From the NCBI GenBank assembly GCA_040878325.1, contig JBBDMM010000016.1, positions 132,413-196,412 of the forward strand: a stretch of 64,000 nucleotides of DNA, written 5' to 3'. The DNA is from Acidimicrobiia bacterium. Lineage in GTDB: Bacteria; Actinomycetota; Acidimicrobiia; Spongiisociales; UBA11373. The notes below the pieces were generated by a model. That model had not been told where the DNA came from, searched no databases, and was given only the letters and a program-made list of their open reading frames with translations. The position numbers and the translations under genes are program-made. Numbering within the stretch: position 1 is the stretch's first letter; each line of letters opens with the position of its first letter. Of the stretch, positions 45,504-54,561 are shown piece by piece.

Positions 45504-45755
45504 ATGACCACCAACATCTACGTGGGGAATCTCACGTTCGACACCGATTCCGCTCAGCTGGAGTCCCTGTTCTCCCAGCACGGTCAGGTGACCAAGGCCC
45601 AGGTCGTGATGGATCGCGACACCGGCCGCTCGCGCGGTTTCGGGTTCGTCGAGATGGCCTCGTCCGACGAGGCTCAGAAGGCGATCGATTCCCTCAACGG
45701 CAAGGACGTCGGCGGGCGTGCGCTCACCGTCAACCTGGCCAAAGAACGCCGTTAG
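45504..45755 (+). CDS. Single-RRM RNA-binding protein
   Basis: Starting at ATG 45504 behind AAGAGGAGCAAAG, it has 83 residues and one RNA-recognition motif: RNP2 is IYVGNL and RNP1 is RGFGFVEM. The length and closing AKERR match bacterial Rbp proteins, which are abundant RNA chaperones often induced by cold. A long non-coding leader precedes it and a strong terminator follows. Confidence 0.95.
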   Translation: MTTNIYVGNLTFDTDSAQLESLFSQHGQVTKAQVVMDRDTGRSRGFGFVEMASSDEAQKAIDSLNGKDVGGRALTVNLAKERR

Positions 45756-45830
45756 GCGATAACACTCCCGAGCACGGGATTCGCGGGGCGAAGGCCCGAC
45801 GCCAACCCCGTTGCTCGGTCAGAAATGAGG

Positions 45831-45857
45831 AAGGACCGGCCACAGGGCCGGTCCTTT
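45831..45857 (+). terminator. Intrinsic terminator after the RRM gene
   Basis: AAGGACCGGCC and GGCCGGTCCTT form a perfect 11-bp stem around ACAG, followed by TCTTCATT. It starts 76 bases after the stop codon. The A-rich and T-rich flanks make it a good rho-independent terminator. Confidence 0.85.
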
Positions 45858-45922
45858 CTTCATTCGAAAGCTGGGCTTCATCGATGTGAGCCCCATTATC
45901 TGCCAAAAGGAGAGAGCTTCAC

Positions 45923-45995
45923 ATAAGGGCCGGAGAGGTGTATCTTTCCTTCGCTACCACTAGTTGGTAGCCCGCCCAGACCCCGCGGCCCTTAT
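45923..45995 (+). promoter_or_regulatory. Candidate three-way-junction RNA leader of the GAF-GGDEF-EAL gene
   Basis: The closing stem is perfect over 10 bp (ATAAGGGCCG at 45923-45932 with CGGCCCTTAT at 45986-45995). Inside are hairpin A (45933-45937 with 45944-45948) and hairpin B, a perfect 7-bp stem (GCTACCA at 45953-45959 with TGGTAGC at 45965-45971). The structure ends 18 bases before the GTG start and just before GGAGGTG. It lacks the conserved bases of the GEMM-I c-di-GMP riboswitch, so the ligand, if any, is unknown. Confidence 0.5.
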
Positions 45996-46013
45996 TCGGC
46001 GCGGAGGTGCACG

Positions 46014-47954
46014 GTGGTTTCGGACCGGCGACTCTCTGAGCTTCTGGGCGAGTTCGCCCGGACTCTGATGACGGACTATCCGATTCAGTCGATCCTCGAT
46101 CACCTCGTGCGTCGCATCGTCGAAGTGCTGCCGATCGGCTCTGCCAGCGTGACGCTGATCTCGGAGACAGGGGAAACCAGGCATGTGGCCGCCTCCGACG
46201 AGTCGGCGCTGCGCTTCGTGGAACTCCAGACCGAGAACGGGCAGGGGCCTTGCATCGCGGCCTTCCGGACCGGTGAGACCGTCGCCATCCCCGACCTCCG
46301 CCACGACACTCGGTTCCCCGAATTTTCGACGCGGGCAATCGAAGAGGGGCTCGCCGCGGTTTTCAGCTTTCCTCTCCGGGACTACGACCACAGGCTCGGG
46401 GCTCTCGACCTGTACCGGACGACGGCCGGCACGATGGACGCCGAGGCGATGGCGGCAGCCCAGACGCTTGCGGATGTGACCACCGCCTACCTCCTCAACG
46501 CGCAGGCGCGGGCGGATCTGGAGGAGGCGTCGGAGCGCGATCGCCACCGATCACTCCATGACCCGCTGACTGGCCTGCCAAACCGCACCCTCCTCGTCGA
46601 GCGCCTCGACCACGCGATGCTCCGCTGCCGGCGTTCGAAAAAGATGGTTGCCGTGTTCTACACCGACCTCGACGGGTTCAAGTCGATAAACGACTCTTAC
46701 GGGCACCAGATCGGGGACCAGTTGCTGGTTGCAGTCGCCGAACGGCTGACGAATCTGCTCCGACCCGGAGATACGGTCGCGCGCTTGTCGGGAGACGAGT
46801 TCGTCATCCTCTGCGAGGATCTCGACGAGGCCGTGCAGGCGGAACCGCTCGCCGAACGCATCGGTGCGGCGATGCGCGAGCCCTTCGTAGTGTCCGGCAC
46901 CCAGTTGCATGTCAGCGCCAGCGTCGGTATCGCCTTTGCCGGCCTCGCCGACGACATCCCCCACTCGGTTCTGGATCAGGCGGACGCCGCGATGTACGAG
47001 GCGAAGCGGCAAGGGGGAGGACGTCACGCCATCATCGACCTGCGTGACCACCGCGTAGTCAGTCACCGGGCGCGCCTGAATCAAGACCTCCGCGGCGCGG
47101 TAAGGCGGGGTGAGATGGAGGTCCACTACCAGCCGATCGTGGCCACCGGGAGCGGACAAGTCACCGGGGCCGAAGCCCTGCTCCGCTGGCACCATCCGGC
47201 TTTCGGGATGGTGCATCCCGACGTGATGATCCCATTGGCGGAACAGTCGGGCCTCATCGGCGACATCGGTCGGTGGGTAATGGAGCAGGCGTGCCGCGAC
47301 CGCAAGCGTTGGGTGGGCCAAACCTCCCGGGAGGATCTTGGAGTATCGGTGAACATCTCGATCCACCAGCTGATGGCGCCGGGCTTCGCCAGCTTGGTGT
47401 CGACCGTATTGTCCGACACCGAGACACAGCCAAATCTGATGACACTCGAGGTGACCGAGAGCGTCCTCGTCTCCGACCGGGAGCGCGCCCTGACCGCCCT
47501 CGTCGGCCTCAAGAACATCGGCGTGGCTCTGGCACTCGACGACTTTGGGACCGGCCAATCGTCGCTCAGCCACCTGAAGCACTTCCCGATGGACACGGTG
47601 AAGATCGACCGGGGGTTCATCGGCGACCTGGAGACAAGCCTTGCGAGTCGCCTGATCGTCAGGGCCGTAGTGGGTTTGGCTCATGGCCTGAACATGGCCG
47701 TCGTGGCCGAAGGAGTGGAGACGGCGGGGCAGCGGATGAGGGTCGCCGAGATGAGCTGTGACTTCAGCCAGGGCTACCTGTTCGCCCGTCCCCGGAGCGC
47801 CGAAGACCTCAGCGCCCTCCTCGGCGATCGGCAGACGCTCCCATTGCGACGCACGGCACCAGCGTTTTCCCAACTGGCGGCAGCAAGCCCGGGTACACCC
47901 GGCCACACGGAGCACTGGAAGGGAGCCCGAACCGAGGGGCGCGGTGACCAATGA
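46014..47954 (+). CDS. GAF-GGDEF-EAL cyclic di-GMP signalling protein
   Basis: This 646-residue protein has a GAF domain (about 20-165, with NGQGPCIAAFRTGE), a GGDEF domain (about 180-340) whose signature is SGDEF at 259-263, and an EAL domain (about 355-605). The EAL domain has an intact EALLR at 387-391, NISIHQ, EVTES, DDFGTG and the catalytic lysine in VKIDRGF. The EAL phosphodiesterase site looks functional. The first G of GGDEF is Ser, so diguanylate cyclase activity is uncertain. The GTG start is at 46014 after GGAGGTGCACG. It overlaps the next gene by 11 bases. Confidence 0.92.
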   Translation: MVSDRRLSELLGEFARTLMTDYPIQSILDHLVRRIVEVLPIGSASVTLISETGETRHVAASDESALRFVELQTENGQGPCIAAFRTGETVAIPDLRHDTRFPEFSTRAIEEGLAAVFSFPLRDYDHRLGALDLYRTTAGTMDAEAMAAAQTLADVTTAYLLNAQARADLEEASERDRHRSLHDPLTGLPNRTLLVERLDHAMLRCRRSKKMVAVFYTDLDGFKSINDSYGHQIGDQLLVAVAERLTNLLRPGDTVARLSGDEFVILCEDLDEAVQAEPLAERIGAAMREPFVVSGTQLHVSASVGIAFAGLADDIPHSVLDQADAAMYEAKRQGGGRHAIIDLRDHRVVSHRARLNQDLRGAVRRGEMEVHYQPIVATGSGQVTGAEALLRWHHPAFGMVHPDVMIPLAEQSGLIGDIGRWVMEQACRDRKRWVGQTSREDLGVSVNISIHQLMAPGFASLVSTVLSDTETQPNLMTLEVTESVLVSDRERALTALVGLKNIGVALALDDFGTGQSSLSHLKHFPMDTVKIDRGFIGDLETSLASRLIVRAVVGLAHGLNMAVVAEGVETAGQRMRVAEMSCDFSQGYLFARPRSAEDLSALLGDRQTLPLRRTAPAFSQLAAASPGTPGHTEHWKGARTEGRGDQ

Positions 47955-48672
47955 CGCTCGCGACCGGGCGGCGCGCGTCGCCGTGGCGTTCGAACAACAT
48001 CGCACCGCGAACCCGCCTGGCAGCGTATGCGTGGCAACCGCCGAGGTGATGCAGGTTTCATCTGCCGGCGTCACGCTGATGAGCGGCCGACACAGCGGCC
48101 CGGTGTGCTTCTCCGATCGACGAGCCGGCGCCCTCGACGAGTTGCAGTTCTCGCTCGGCGAGGGGCCGTGCCAGGACGCCTATGCCAGCCGTGCGCCTGT
48201 GTTCGAACCCGACCTCTACTCGGCAGGCCAGAGTCGATGGCCCAACTTTGCACCCCTCGCCATCGAGCTGGGGACTCGAGGCGTGTTTGCGTTCCCTCTC
48301 CACAGCGGCCGGAGGTGCATTGGGGTACTCACCCTCTACCAGAACGCCGCAGGCGACCTTTCCCGCGACCAGATCGCCGACAGCCTGTGGGTGGTAGACG
48401 CCCTCACCGAGTCGATCCTCACCCCCCACACGACCGAGCAGCCAACTCTCTCCACCCACGAACGCCCTGCTTCGATCGCGCACCGGGCCGAGTTTCACCA
48501 GGCGACGGGAATGGTGGCAGTACAACTCGATATCTCCGTCGCCGACGCTTCCGTGCGCATCCGGGCGCACGCCTACGCAACATCCCGATCGCTCGCCGCG
48601 GTGGCCCAGGACATCGTGGCACGGCGCCTCCGCCTCGGCGATGACACGCCACCCGGGGGATCGAATGACTAG
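47944..48672 (+). CDS. GAF-ANTAR regulator
   Basis: The GTG at 47944 (VTNDARDRAARVAVAFEQH) overlaps the GGDEF-EAL gene. The 242 residues contain a GAF domain (about 10-165, with GEGPCQDAYASRAPVFEPDL) and a C-terminal ANTAR-type three-helix segment (RAEFHQATGMVAVQLDISVADASVRIRAH broken as helix-loop-helix) expected to bind hairpin RNA for antitermination. It is co-transcribed with the c-di-GMP protein and is followed by a similar gene. Confidence 0.85.
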   Translation: MTNDARDRAARVAVAFEQHRTANPPGSVCVATAEVMQVSSAGVTLMSGRHSGPVCFSDRRAGALDELQFSLGEGPCQDAYASRAPVFEPDLYSAGQSRWPNFAPLAIELGTRGVFAFPLHSGRRCIGVLTLYQNAAGDLSRDQIADSLWVVDALTESILTPHTTEQPTLSTHERPASIAHRAEFHQATGMVAVQLDISVADASVRIRAHAYATSRSLAAVAQDIVARRLRLGDDTPPGGSND

Positions 48673-48702
48673 TCTTGGGTCGCCTGGAAGAGGCAGGGAG
48701 GA

Positions 48703-49458
48703 ATGAAGCGAGAGCAACTCGTCGTCGATGTCTTTGTTCAACTCGCCGACTCGCTGGTTGACGACTTCGACATCATCGACCTGCTCACCGTGCTCTCGGA
48801 CGGATGCGTCCGGCTCGACCCCGCCGACGCGGCCGGGATTCTCCTCGCCGACGAGGACAGCAATCTGCGAGTCATGGCCGCCTCCAGCGAGCGAGCCCGT
48901 CTACTCGAGCTGTTCCAGTTACAGAACCACGAGGGACCCTGCCTGGAGGCGTATTCGACCGGCCAACCCGTGACGCACACCGACCTCGCCAACTCGGTGG
49001 ACCGATGGCCGCACTTCGGCCCCGAGGCTGTGTCCGCCGGGTTCGGCTCGGTTCATGCGATCCCCCTGCGGCTCCGGACCATCGTCATCGGGGCGCTCAA
49101 TCTGTTCGCTGCCGAAGCCAGACCGCTGGACGAACCGAATGCACACCTTGCGCGCGCCCTGGCCGATGTCGCCAGCATCGCCATCCTCCAGGACCAAGCC
49201 GCTCGAGAGGCGGTGCTGCGGGCCGGCCAACTCCAGTACGCCCTCGACAGCAGGGTGGCCATCGAACAGGCCAAGGGGATGGTGGCCGAACGGACCAAGA
49301 CCGACATGGACGAGGCGTTCCGGATCCTTCGCAAGTACGCCCGCGACTCTCGCCGCCACCTCAGCGCGGTCGCGACGGATATCGCCGCAGGAACCGTGCC
49401 GCTCGACGAGGTCATATCAGCGACCGTGCTGTCGGAATCCGACCACAAGAACGGTTAG
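48703..49458 (+). CDS. GAF-ANTAR regulator, second copy
   Basis: This 251-residue protein starts at ATG 48703 behind AGGGAGGA. A GAF domain covers about 5-165 (NHEGPCLEAYSTGQPVTHTD) and the ANTAR domain about 175-235 (LDSRVAIEQAKGMVAERTKT, then DMDEAFRILRKYARDSRRHL). ANTAR domains bind paired RNA hairpins and prevent termination. The GAF ligand is unknown. It is the stronger ANTAR match of the two and lies 30 bases after the first. Confidence 0.92.
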   Translation: MKREQLVVDVFVQLADSLVDDFDIIDLLTVLSDGCVRLDPADAAGILLADEDSNLRVMAASSERARLLELFQLQNHEGPCLEAYSTGQPVTHTDLANSVDRWPHFGPEAVSAGFGSVHAIPLRLRTIVIGALNLFAAEARPLDEPNAHLARALADVASIAILQDQAAREAVLRAGQLQYALDSRVAIEQAKGMVAERTKTDMDEAFRILRKYARDSRRHLSAVATDIAAGTVPLDEVISATVLSESDHKNG

Positions 49459-49534
49459 GCACGACCACGGAGTTGCCCGCGCTCATAGATGAGCGCACTG
49501 CGAACTGACCGAACCGTCGTCAGTGTCTAACCAT

Positions 49535-49559
49535 CGGGGCTTTTGGCCCTAACGCCCCG
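49535..49559 (+). other. Short hairpin between the ANTAR gene and the oxidase gene
   Basis: CGGGGC at 49535-49540 and GCCCCG at 49554-49559 pair around TTTTGGCCCTAAC. There is no T-run after the stem. It could be a weak terminator or an antitermination target, but it is a single hairpin and the case is thin. Confidence 0.3.
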
Positions 49560-49606
49560 CTGAGCCTCTCCGTACCTTCCCCCAGTAACCACAGATGGAG
49601 GGGGCC

Positions 49607-50983
49607 GTGTCTCGAGAGTCCACCGCGTCCGATCGGAACTTGTTTCTCGCCGGCATCGGCGTGCTGGTGATCGTTGCGCTGATCATGTCGATCCTCGCGC
49701 TGGGGAAGGCCCTGGCGGGCCCCGGGACGGCGTCGTCACCAGCCGCGTCTTCCACGACGGCGCCGCCGACCACCCCCGCGGCGACGCCGGCTGAGGTGAG
49801 CATCACCCTCTCTGAGTTTTCGATCACCCCCGGGGAGATCGTGATCGCCGCCGGCGGGTCCCTCGTCGTCGAGAACGAAGGGTCGATCGAGCACGATCTG
49901 CGGATCGAGGGGACCGATCTGATCACTCCCCTGATCGCCGTGGGTGGCTCGGAGCGCCTCGACCTCACCGGCCTCGAGCCGGGGACCTACCGGGTCCTGT
50001 GCACGGTGGCCGGTCACGAGCCGGCGGGGATGAGCGCCACCCTCGTGGTGGGTGGTGCCACCGGCGAACCGGGCGGACACGAGGGCCATGGCTCTACCGA
50101 GATCACCTGGGAGCAGATGGAGGAGAACATGCGAGCCTCGGTGGCCGCCTTTCCGGCCGAGACCGAAGGCGTCGGCGCCCTGCCCATGGAGCCGACGATC
50201 CTCCCCGACGGAACCAAGGAGTTCGTCCTGGTCGTCGATGAACTGCAGTGGGAGGTCGAGCCGGGGCGGGTGGTCGAAGCAGTCGCCTACAACGGCCAGA
50301 TCCCCGGACCGACCATCAGAGTCGATGTCGGCGACCGGGTGCGCATCGTCGTCGAGAACCGCCTCGACGAGATCACCTCGTGGCACCCCCATGGGGTTCG
50401 GCGTCACCCCAACGCCGCCGACGGAGTGGGGTTCATCACCCAGGACCCGATCCGGCCGGGCGAGAGCTGGACCGTGGAGTTCGTCGCCGAGGAGCTTTCG
50501 GTGGGGATGTACCACGGGCACGACATGGGCATCCACCAGGTCCCCAATGGACTCGCTGGAGCGTTCCTGGTGGGCGAAGTGCCACTGCCCGAAGGCTGGG
50601 AAATCGTGTCGGAGGAAGTGATGTTCCTCAACGACGCCGGCAACATCGGCTTCAGCCTCAACGGCAAGTCATTCCCGGCCACCACCCCTTACGTTCTCGC
50701 TCAGGGCGAAGCGATGATGGTGCACTACATGAACGAGGGGCTCATGTCCCACCCGATGCACCTCCACAACAACCGGCAGTTGGTGATCGCCAAGGACGGA
50801 TTCCCGCTCGAGTCACCGTATTACGCCGACACGCTGAACGTCGCCCCCGGGGAGCGATACACCGTGCTCGTCCTCGCCGAACTGCCCGGCGTCTGGGTAT
50901 GGCACTGCCACATCTTCACCCATGTGGAGCGCAGCGACGGCACCATGTTCGGGATGCTCACCGCCCTGATCGTGGAGGAGTAG
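49607..50983 (+). CDS. Membrane-anchored multicopper oxidase with extra N-terminal cupredoxin
   Basis: I prefer the GTG at 49607 (VSRESTASDRN), eight bases after GGAGGGGG; ATG 49595 is in frame. The 458 residues comprise a membrane anchor (about 10-32), a Thr/Pro linker, a plastocyanin-like domain (about 55-140; Cys in VLCTVAGHEPAGM with the second His and Met), then two oxidase cupredoxins. Copper motifs are SWHPHGV, YHGHDMG, HPMHLHNN and WHCHIFTHVERSDGTM. Overall it is a two-domain laccase-like core with a type-1 copper domain added in front. Likely roles are copper or metal oxidation or nitrite reduction outside the cell. Confidence 0.9.
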   Translation: MSRESTASDRNLFLAGIGVLVIVALIMSILALGKALAGPGTASSPAASSTTAPPTTPAATPAEVSITLSEFSITPGEIVIAAGGSLVVENEGSIEHDLRIEGTDLITPLIAVGGSERLDLTGLEPGTYRVLCTVAGHEPAGMSATLVVGGATGEPGGHEGHGSTEITWEQMEENMRASVAAFPAETEGVGALPMEPTILPDGTKEFVLVVDELQWEVEPGRVVEAVAYNGQIPGPTIRVDVGDRVRIVVENRLDEITSWHPHGVRRHPNAADGVGFITQDPIRPGESWTVEFVAEELSVGMYHGHDMGIHQVPNGLAGAFLVGEVPLPEGWEIVSEEVMFLNDAGNIGFSLNGKSFPATTPYVLAQGEAMMVHYMNEGLMSHPMHLHNNRQLVIAKDGFPLESPYYADTLNVAPGERYTVLVLAELPGVWVWHCHIFTHVERSDGTMFGMLTALIVEE

Positions 50984-51182
50984 CCAGAGAGAACCCAACT
51001 TGCGGGGTGCTTACACGAGAGAGCACCAACCCGGCCAGGGTGGTGACTTCGGGTGAGCGACCTCCAAGAGGACGGCTACGCCAGACCGAACTCCAGCCCC
51101 GGCCGGGTGAGTTCGCGGCGTGAGGGCCCGCCGCCGACGCCATGGATCCGGCTCCAGGACTCCGATTCGGCCACCTCGAGGC

Positions 51183-52061
51183 TCAGCTCACGTAGTCCTC
51201 GAGGACGATGCCGATCGACATCGATTCGACGATCTCTCGATCTCCCAAAGGCTCAGGCAGCTCGACCGTATAGGCGGTCTCGGGATTGCCCGGACACGAT
51301 TGGGCACTGTGTTGACTCTCGGCGGCAAAGGCAAGCCTCACCTCGGTTTCCGTCATCACCACCTGATGACCGACGAACCGATCACCCATCGGCAGGCCGC
51401 TCGCACACGCCGCCTCGGTCAACAACACAACTAACTCTGTGGTATCCGGTCCTGGCTCGGGAGCCGACGGATCAAGGCGCCACCTGACCACGTTCAAGCC
51501 TTCCGGCAAGGCGTATTGAAGGTCGCAGCGGCTTCCGCTGATGGACGAGCCGCCCCACTTCCACACGCCGCTCTCCCGGGAGAGACGCATGTATGCCAGG
51601 GTTCCGTTCGCTCGCGCCACAAGGGTCGCCCGATCCTCGGCCTGATAGAGCAACTGCCAACCGTCCTGGGGCCAATGCCCCATCAAACCCTCCTCGCTGC
51701 TCAAGAAGGGCTCGATCGCAGCCAGCATCCCGTCCGGGTCGTCTGGGGCGATCAGCTCTATCTCGTAGATGGCACCAAGCGGAAACACGGATGCGCCCTG
51801 ACACCCGACCATGAGGTCGGGCGGGTACCCGCCGTTCTCATCCGGCGGGACGATCACGTCGAGGTCTCCCATCGAGATGAAGCTCGGGGAACTGGTGGTG
51901 GTAGTGCTCGCCGCCGTTGAGGTCGTGGGCGTGCTGGTCGAGGCGTCCAATGCCAGAGTGTCTGCCGTCGTGGTGTCCACACCCCCGTCCGGGAAACCGG
52001 CACAGGCGACAACGATCAAGGACGATGCGGTGAGCACCATCCAACGTCCTCGCATTTGCAT
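51183..52061 (-). CDS. Lipoprotein of unknown function
   Basis: This 292-residue lipoprotein has a lipobox ending at Cys20 (LIVVAC) and a Thr/Ser-rich stalk (about 28-60) typical of actinobacterial surface proteins. The rest is soluble with a few cysteines, for example LMVGCQGASVFP and GSRCDLQYALPEG. I do not recognise a family. It is convergent with the multicopper oxidase gene, 199 bases apart, and no regulatory site stands out between them. Confidence 0.7.
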   Translation of the reverse strand: MQMRGRWMVLTASSLIVVACAGFPDGGVDTTTADTLALDASTSTPTTSTAASTTTTSSPSFISMGDLDVIVPPDENGGYPPDLMVGCQGASVFPLGAIYEIELIAPDDPDGMLAAIEPFLSSEEGLMGHWPQDGWQLLYQAEDRATLVARANGTLAYMRLSRESGVWKWGGSSISGSRCDLQYALPEGLNVVRWRLDPSAPEPGPDTTELVVLLTEAACASGLPMGDRFVGHQVVMTETEVRLAFAAESQHSAQSCPGNPETAYTVELPEPLGDREIVESMSIGIVLEDYVS

Positions 52062-52248
52062 GGTGCTGTGACGCTACCTCAGATGGGGTTCTACGACCGA
52101 TGAGGCTCGATGCCCAGCGACCCACCCCGACTCGGGATCGTCTCTCGGCATGCGTACCGTGGGAGGGATTAAGCGACAGCACCACCTAGCCCTCCTCCGC
52201 GGGGTGGGGGCGGCGCGGCCATGAGTCGTTCGCTATTGTCCCGATCTC

Positions 52249-52263
52249 GCGCACCTCGTGCGC
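52249..52263 (+). other. Hairpin upstream of potA
   Basis: GCGCAC-CTC-GTGCGC is a perfect 6-bp stem with a 3-base loop, 47 bases upstream of the potA ATG. A TATTGT just before it (52234-52239) could be a -10 element, which would place the stem in the leader. Confidence 0.35.
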
Positions 52264-52310
52264 CCGGAGGGGTGGGTCTTGGAACCTGGCTGGCGCAGCG
52301 CGGCGGTCGC

Positions 52311-53372
52311 ATGACCACCTCAGCGGTCTCCCTCGAAGAACTCAGCAAGCGCTTCGGCGATGTCGTCGCCGTGGATGGCGTGTCTCTCGAGATCGAAGAT
52401 GGCGAGTTCTTCTCGCTGCTCGGCCCGTCCGGATCGGGCAAGACCACCTGCCTGCGCATGATCGCCGGGTTCGAAGAGCCCACCTCGGGCAGGGTGCTGC
52501 TTCACGGTTCCGACGTCACGGGGCTGGCCCCCTACCAGCGAGACGTGAACACGGTGTTCCAGGACTACGCCCTGTTCCCCCACATGACGGTGGCCGCGAA
52601 TGTCGGTTATGGCCTGATGGTGCGCGGCGTCGACAGAATGGAGCGGGCCGCCAAGGTGGCCGAAGCCCTGGACTTGGTTCACCTCGGAGCACTCGGTGAG
52701 CGCAAGCCGGGCCAGCTCTCCGGGGGCCAACGGCAGCGGGTGGCCCTGGCTCGGGCGCTGATCAACCGACCCAGGGTGATCCTGCTCGACGAGCCCCTGG
52801 GTGCCCTCGACCTCAAGCTGCGCCACGCCATGCAGATCGAGTTGAAGTCGATCCAGCGCGACGTCGGCATCACCTTCATCTACGTGACCCACGATCAGGA
52901 GGAGGCGCTGAACATGAGCGACCGCCTCGCGGTCTTCAACCACGGCCGCATCGAACAGGTAGGACCACCGCAGCAGGTGTACGAGACACCCCGAACCGCC
53001 TTCGTTGCCGGGTTCGTCGGCGTCTCCAATGTCGTTCCCGCCCACCTCGCCATGGCGCTCACCGGGCGCGCCGGGGCTTTCACCATCCGCCCGGAGAAGA
53101 TCTCGCTACACGTTGCCGCGGCGCCCCCAGCAGATGCCGCAACCTGCGACGTGAGCGGAACAGTGGTCGACGTGATCTACCTCGGCATGTTCACAAGATA
53201 TGCCGTCGAGGTCGATCATGCCACCACCCTCGAGGTGGTTCGGCAGAACCTCGATGCGGCCCACCGGGAACGGGGGCTCCTCGGAGCCACCGTCCACCTG
53301 CAGTGGGCGCGCGAGTCCTGTCGGTACCTCTCCGAGGGATCAACGGAGGAAGACGAAGGAGGAACGAAATGA
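52311..53372 (+). CDS. potA: Spermidine/putrescine ABC transporter ATPase PotA
   Basis: The ATG at 52311 ([20 protein letters not shown]) gives 353 residues: Walker [10 protein letters not shown] at 38-46, signature LSGGQ at 136-140, Walker B VILLDEP at 156-162, and a C-terminal OB/TOBE regulatory domain (about 270-345). It powers polyamine uptake with the following SBP and permease genes. The frame upstream to 52221 is repeat-free but not family-like. The stop overlaps the potD start (ATGA). Confidence 0.94.
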   Translation: MTTSAVSLEELSKRFGDVVAVDGVSLEIEDGEFFSLLGPSGSGKTTCLRMIAGFEEPTSGRVLLHGSDVTGLAPYQRDVNTVFQDYALFPHMTVAANVGYGLMVRGVDRMERAAKVAEALDLVHLGALGERKPGQLSGGQRQRVALARALINRPRVILLDEPLGALDLKLRHAMQIELKSIQRDVGITFIYVTHDQEEALNMSDRLAVFNHGRIEQVGPPQQVYETPRTAFVAGFVGVSNVVPAHLAMALTGRAGAFTIRPEKISLHVAAAPPADAATCDVSGTVVDVIYLGMFTRYAVEVDHATTLEVVRQNLDAAHRERGLLGATVHLQWARESCRYLSEGSTEEDEGGTK

Positions 53373-54547
53373 CCAAGCGCCGAATTCTGGCGCTGGTGAC
53401 GGTCATCGCCATGATGGCGGCGGCCTGCGGCGACGACGATGCCGGACCCGGTGGTCCGCTCACCGAAATCGGTGACGGTGAAGGTGCCGTGTCGATCATC
53501 GCCTGGGCGGGCTACATCGAGCGCGGCGACACGGATCCCAGCTTCGACTGGGTAACCCAGTTCGAGGCGGACACCGGTTGCATGGTGACCGTGAAGACCG
53601 CGGCTACCTCGGACGAGATGGTCGCCCTGATGCAGGGCTCCAACGACTTCGACCTGGTCACGGCTTCGGGCGACGCCAGCCTCCGGCTCATTGCCGGCGG
53701 CACCGTTCAGGAAGTGAACACCGACCTCATCGAGTCGTGGGGCGACGTCGACCCGCGCCTCCAGGAGGCCCCGTGGCACTTCGTCGACGGCGCCCACTAC
53801 GGCGTGCCGTACCAGTGGGGCTCGAATGTGCTCATGTACAACACTGAGGTGTTCGGGGACACGCCCCCGACCTCGTGGAACGTGGTGTTCGAGGAAGTGA
53901 CCTTGCCCGACGGGGCGAGCAACGCGGGACGGGTCGAAGCCTACGACGGGCCGATCTACATCGCAGACGCTGCGCTCTACCTGATGCATCACCAGCCCGA
54001 GCTGGGGATCACCGATCCCTACGCGCTGAACCGTGCCCAGTTCAAAGCAGCGCTCGACCTGATGCGCCAGCAGCGGGAGTTGGTGTTCCGGTACTGGCAT
54101 GACGCGTTCGTACAGATGGACGACTTCACCACTGAGGGTGTGGTCGCGTCCAGTTCGTGGCCGTTCCAGGTGAACATCCTGGCAGCGGGCGGTGCCCCCA
54201 TTTCGAGCGTGATCCCAGTGGAGGGGGCCACCGGATGGGCCGACACCACGATGATGCACGCGAACGCCCCGCACCCGAACTGCGCCTACATGTGGATGGA
54301 GTGGTCACTGAACCCCCAGGTCCAGGGTGACCTGGCCGCCTGGTTCGGTTCGGTGCCAGCCAACCTCAGCGCCTGCACGGGCAATGCGCTACTCGGCGAC
54401 ACGGGTTGTGCGACCAACGGCGAGGGGAACTTCGACCAGATCCATTTCTGGAAGACGCCTCAGGCCGACTGCTTTGGTTTGGGAGGCGAGTGCGTCCCCT
54501 ACCACGAGTGGGTTACCCAATCGGTCGCCGTCATCGGCGGCCGGTAA
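53369..54547 (+). CDS. potD: Polyamine ABC transporter substrate-binding lipoprotein
   Basis: From ATG 53369, behind AGGAGGAACGAA, 392 residues: a lipoprotein signal with lipobox cysteine in MMAAACGDD, then a PotD-type two-lobe binding protein. VSIIAWAGYIE begins lobe one, followed by GSNDFDLVTASGDASLRLIA and YGVPYQWGSNVLMYNTEV. PotD-type proteins bind spermidine or putrescine; a related ligand is possible. The C-terminal part carries several Cys. It lies between potA and potB, separated from potB by a strong hairpin. Confidence 0.88.
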   Translation: MTKRRILALVTVIAMMAAACGDDDAGPGGPLTEIGDGEGAVSIIAWAGYIERGDTDPSFDWVTQFEADTGCMVTVKTAATSDEMVALMQGSNDFDLVTASGDASLRLIAGGTVQEVNTDLIESWGDVDPRLQEAPWHFVDGAHYGVPYQWGSNVLMYNTEVFGDTPPTSWNVVFEEVTLPDGASNAGRVEAYDGPIYIADAALYLMHHQPELGITDPYALNRAQFKAALDLMRQQRELVFRYWHDAFVQMDDFTTEGVVASSSWPFQVNILAAGGAPISSVIPVEGATGWADTTMMHANAPHPNCAYMWMEWSLNPQVQGDLAAWFGSVPANLSACTGNALLGDTGCATNGEGNFDQIHFWKTPQADCFGLGGECVPYHEWVTQSVAVIGGR

Positions 54548-54561
54548 CCCGGTCACAAGGG

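Noticed and set aside
45923-45995. GEMM-I cyclic di-GMP riboswitch in front of the GGDEF-EAL gene.
   Set aside because: The conserved ACGCAAAGCCT-type bases and tetraloop-receptor are absent; only the three-way topology is similar.
46551-48074. 507-residue open frame antisense to the GGDEF-EAL gene.
   Set aside because: No domain; antisense to a protein with clear GGDEF and EAL motifs.
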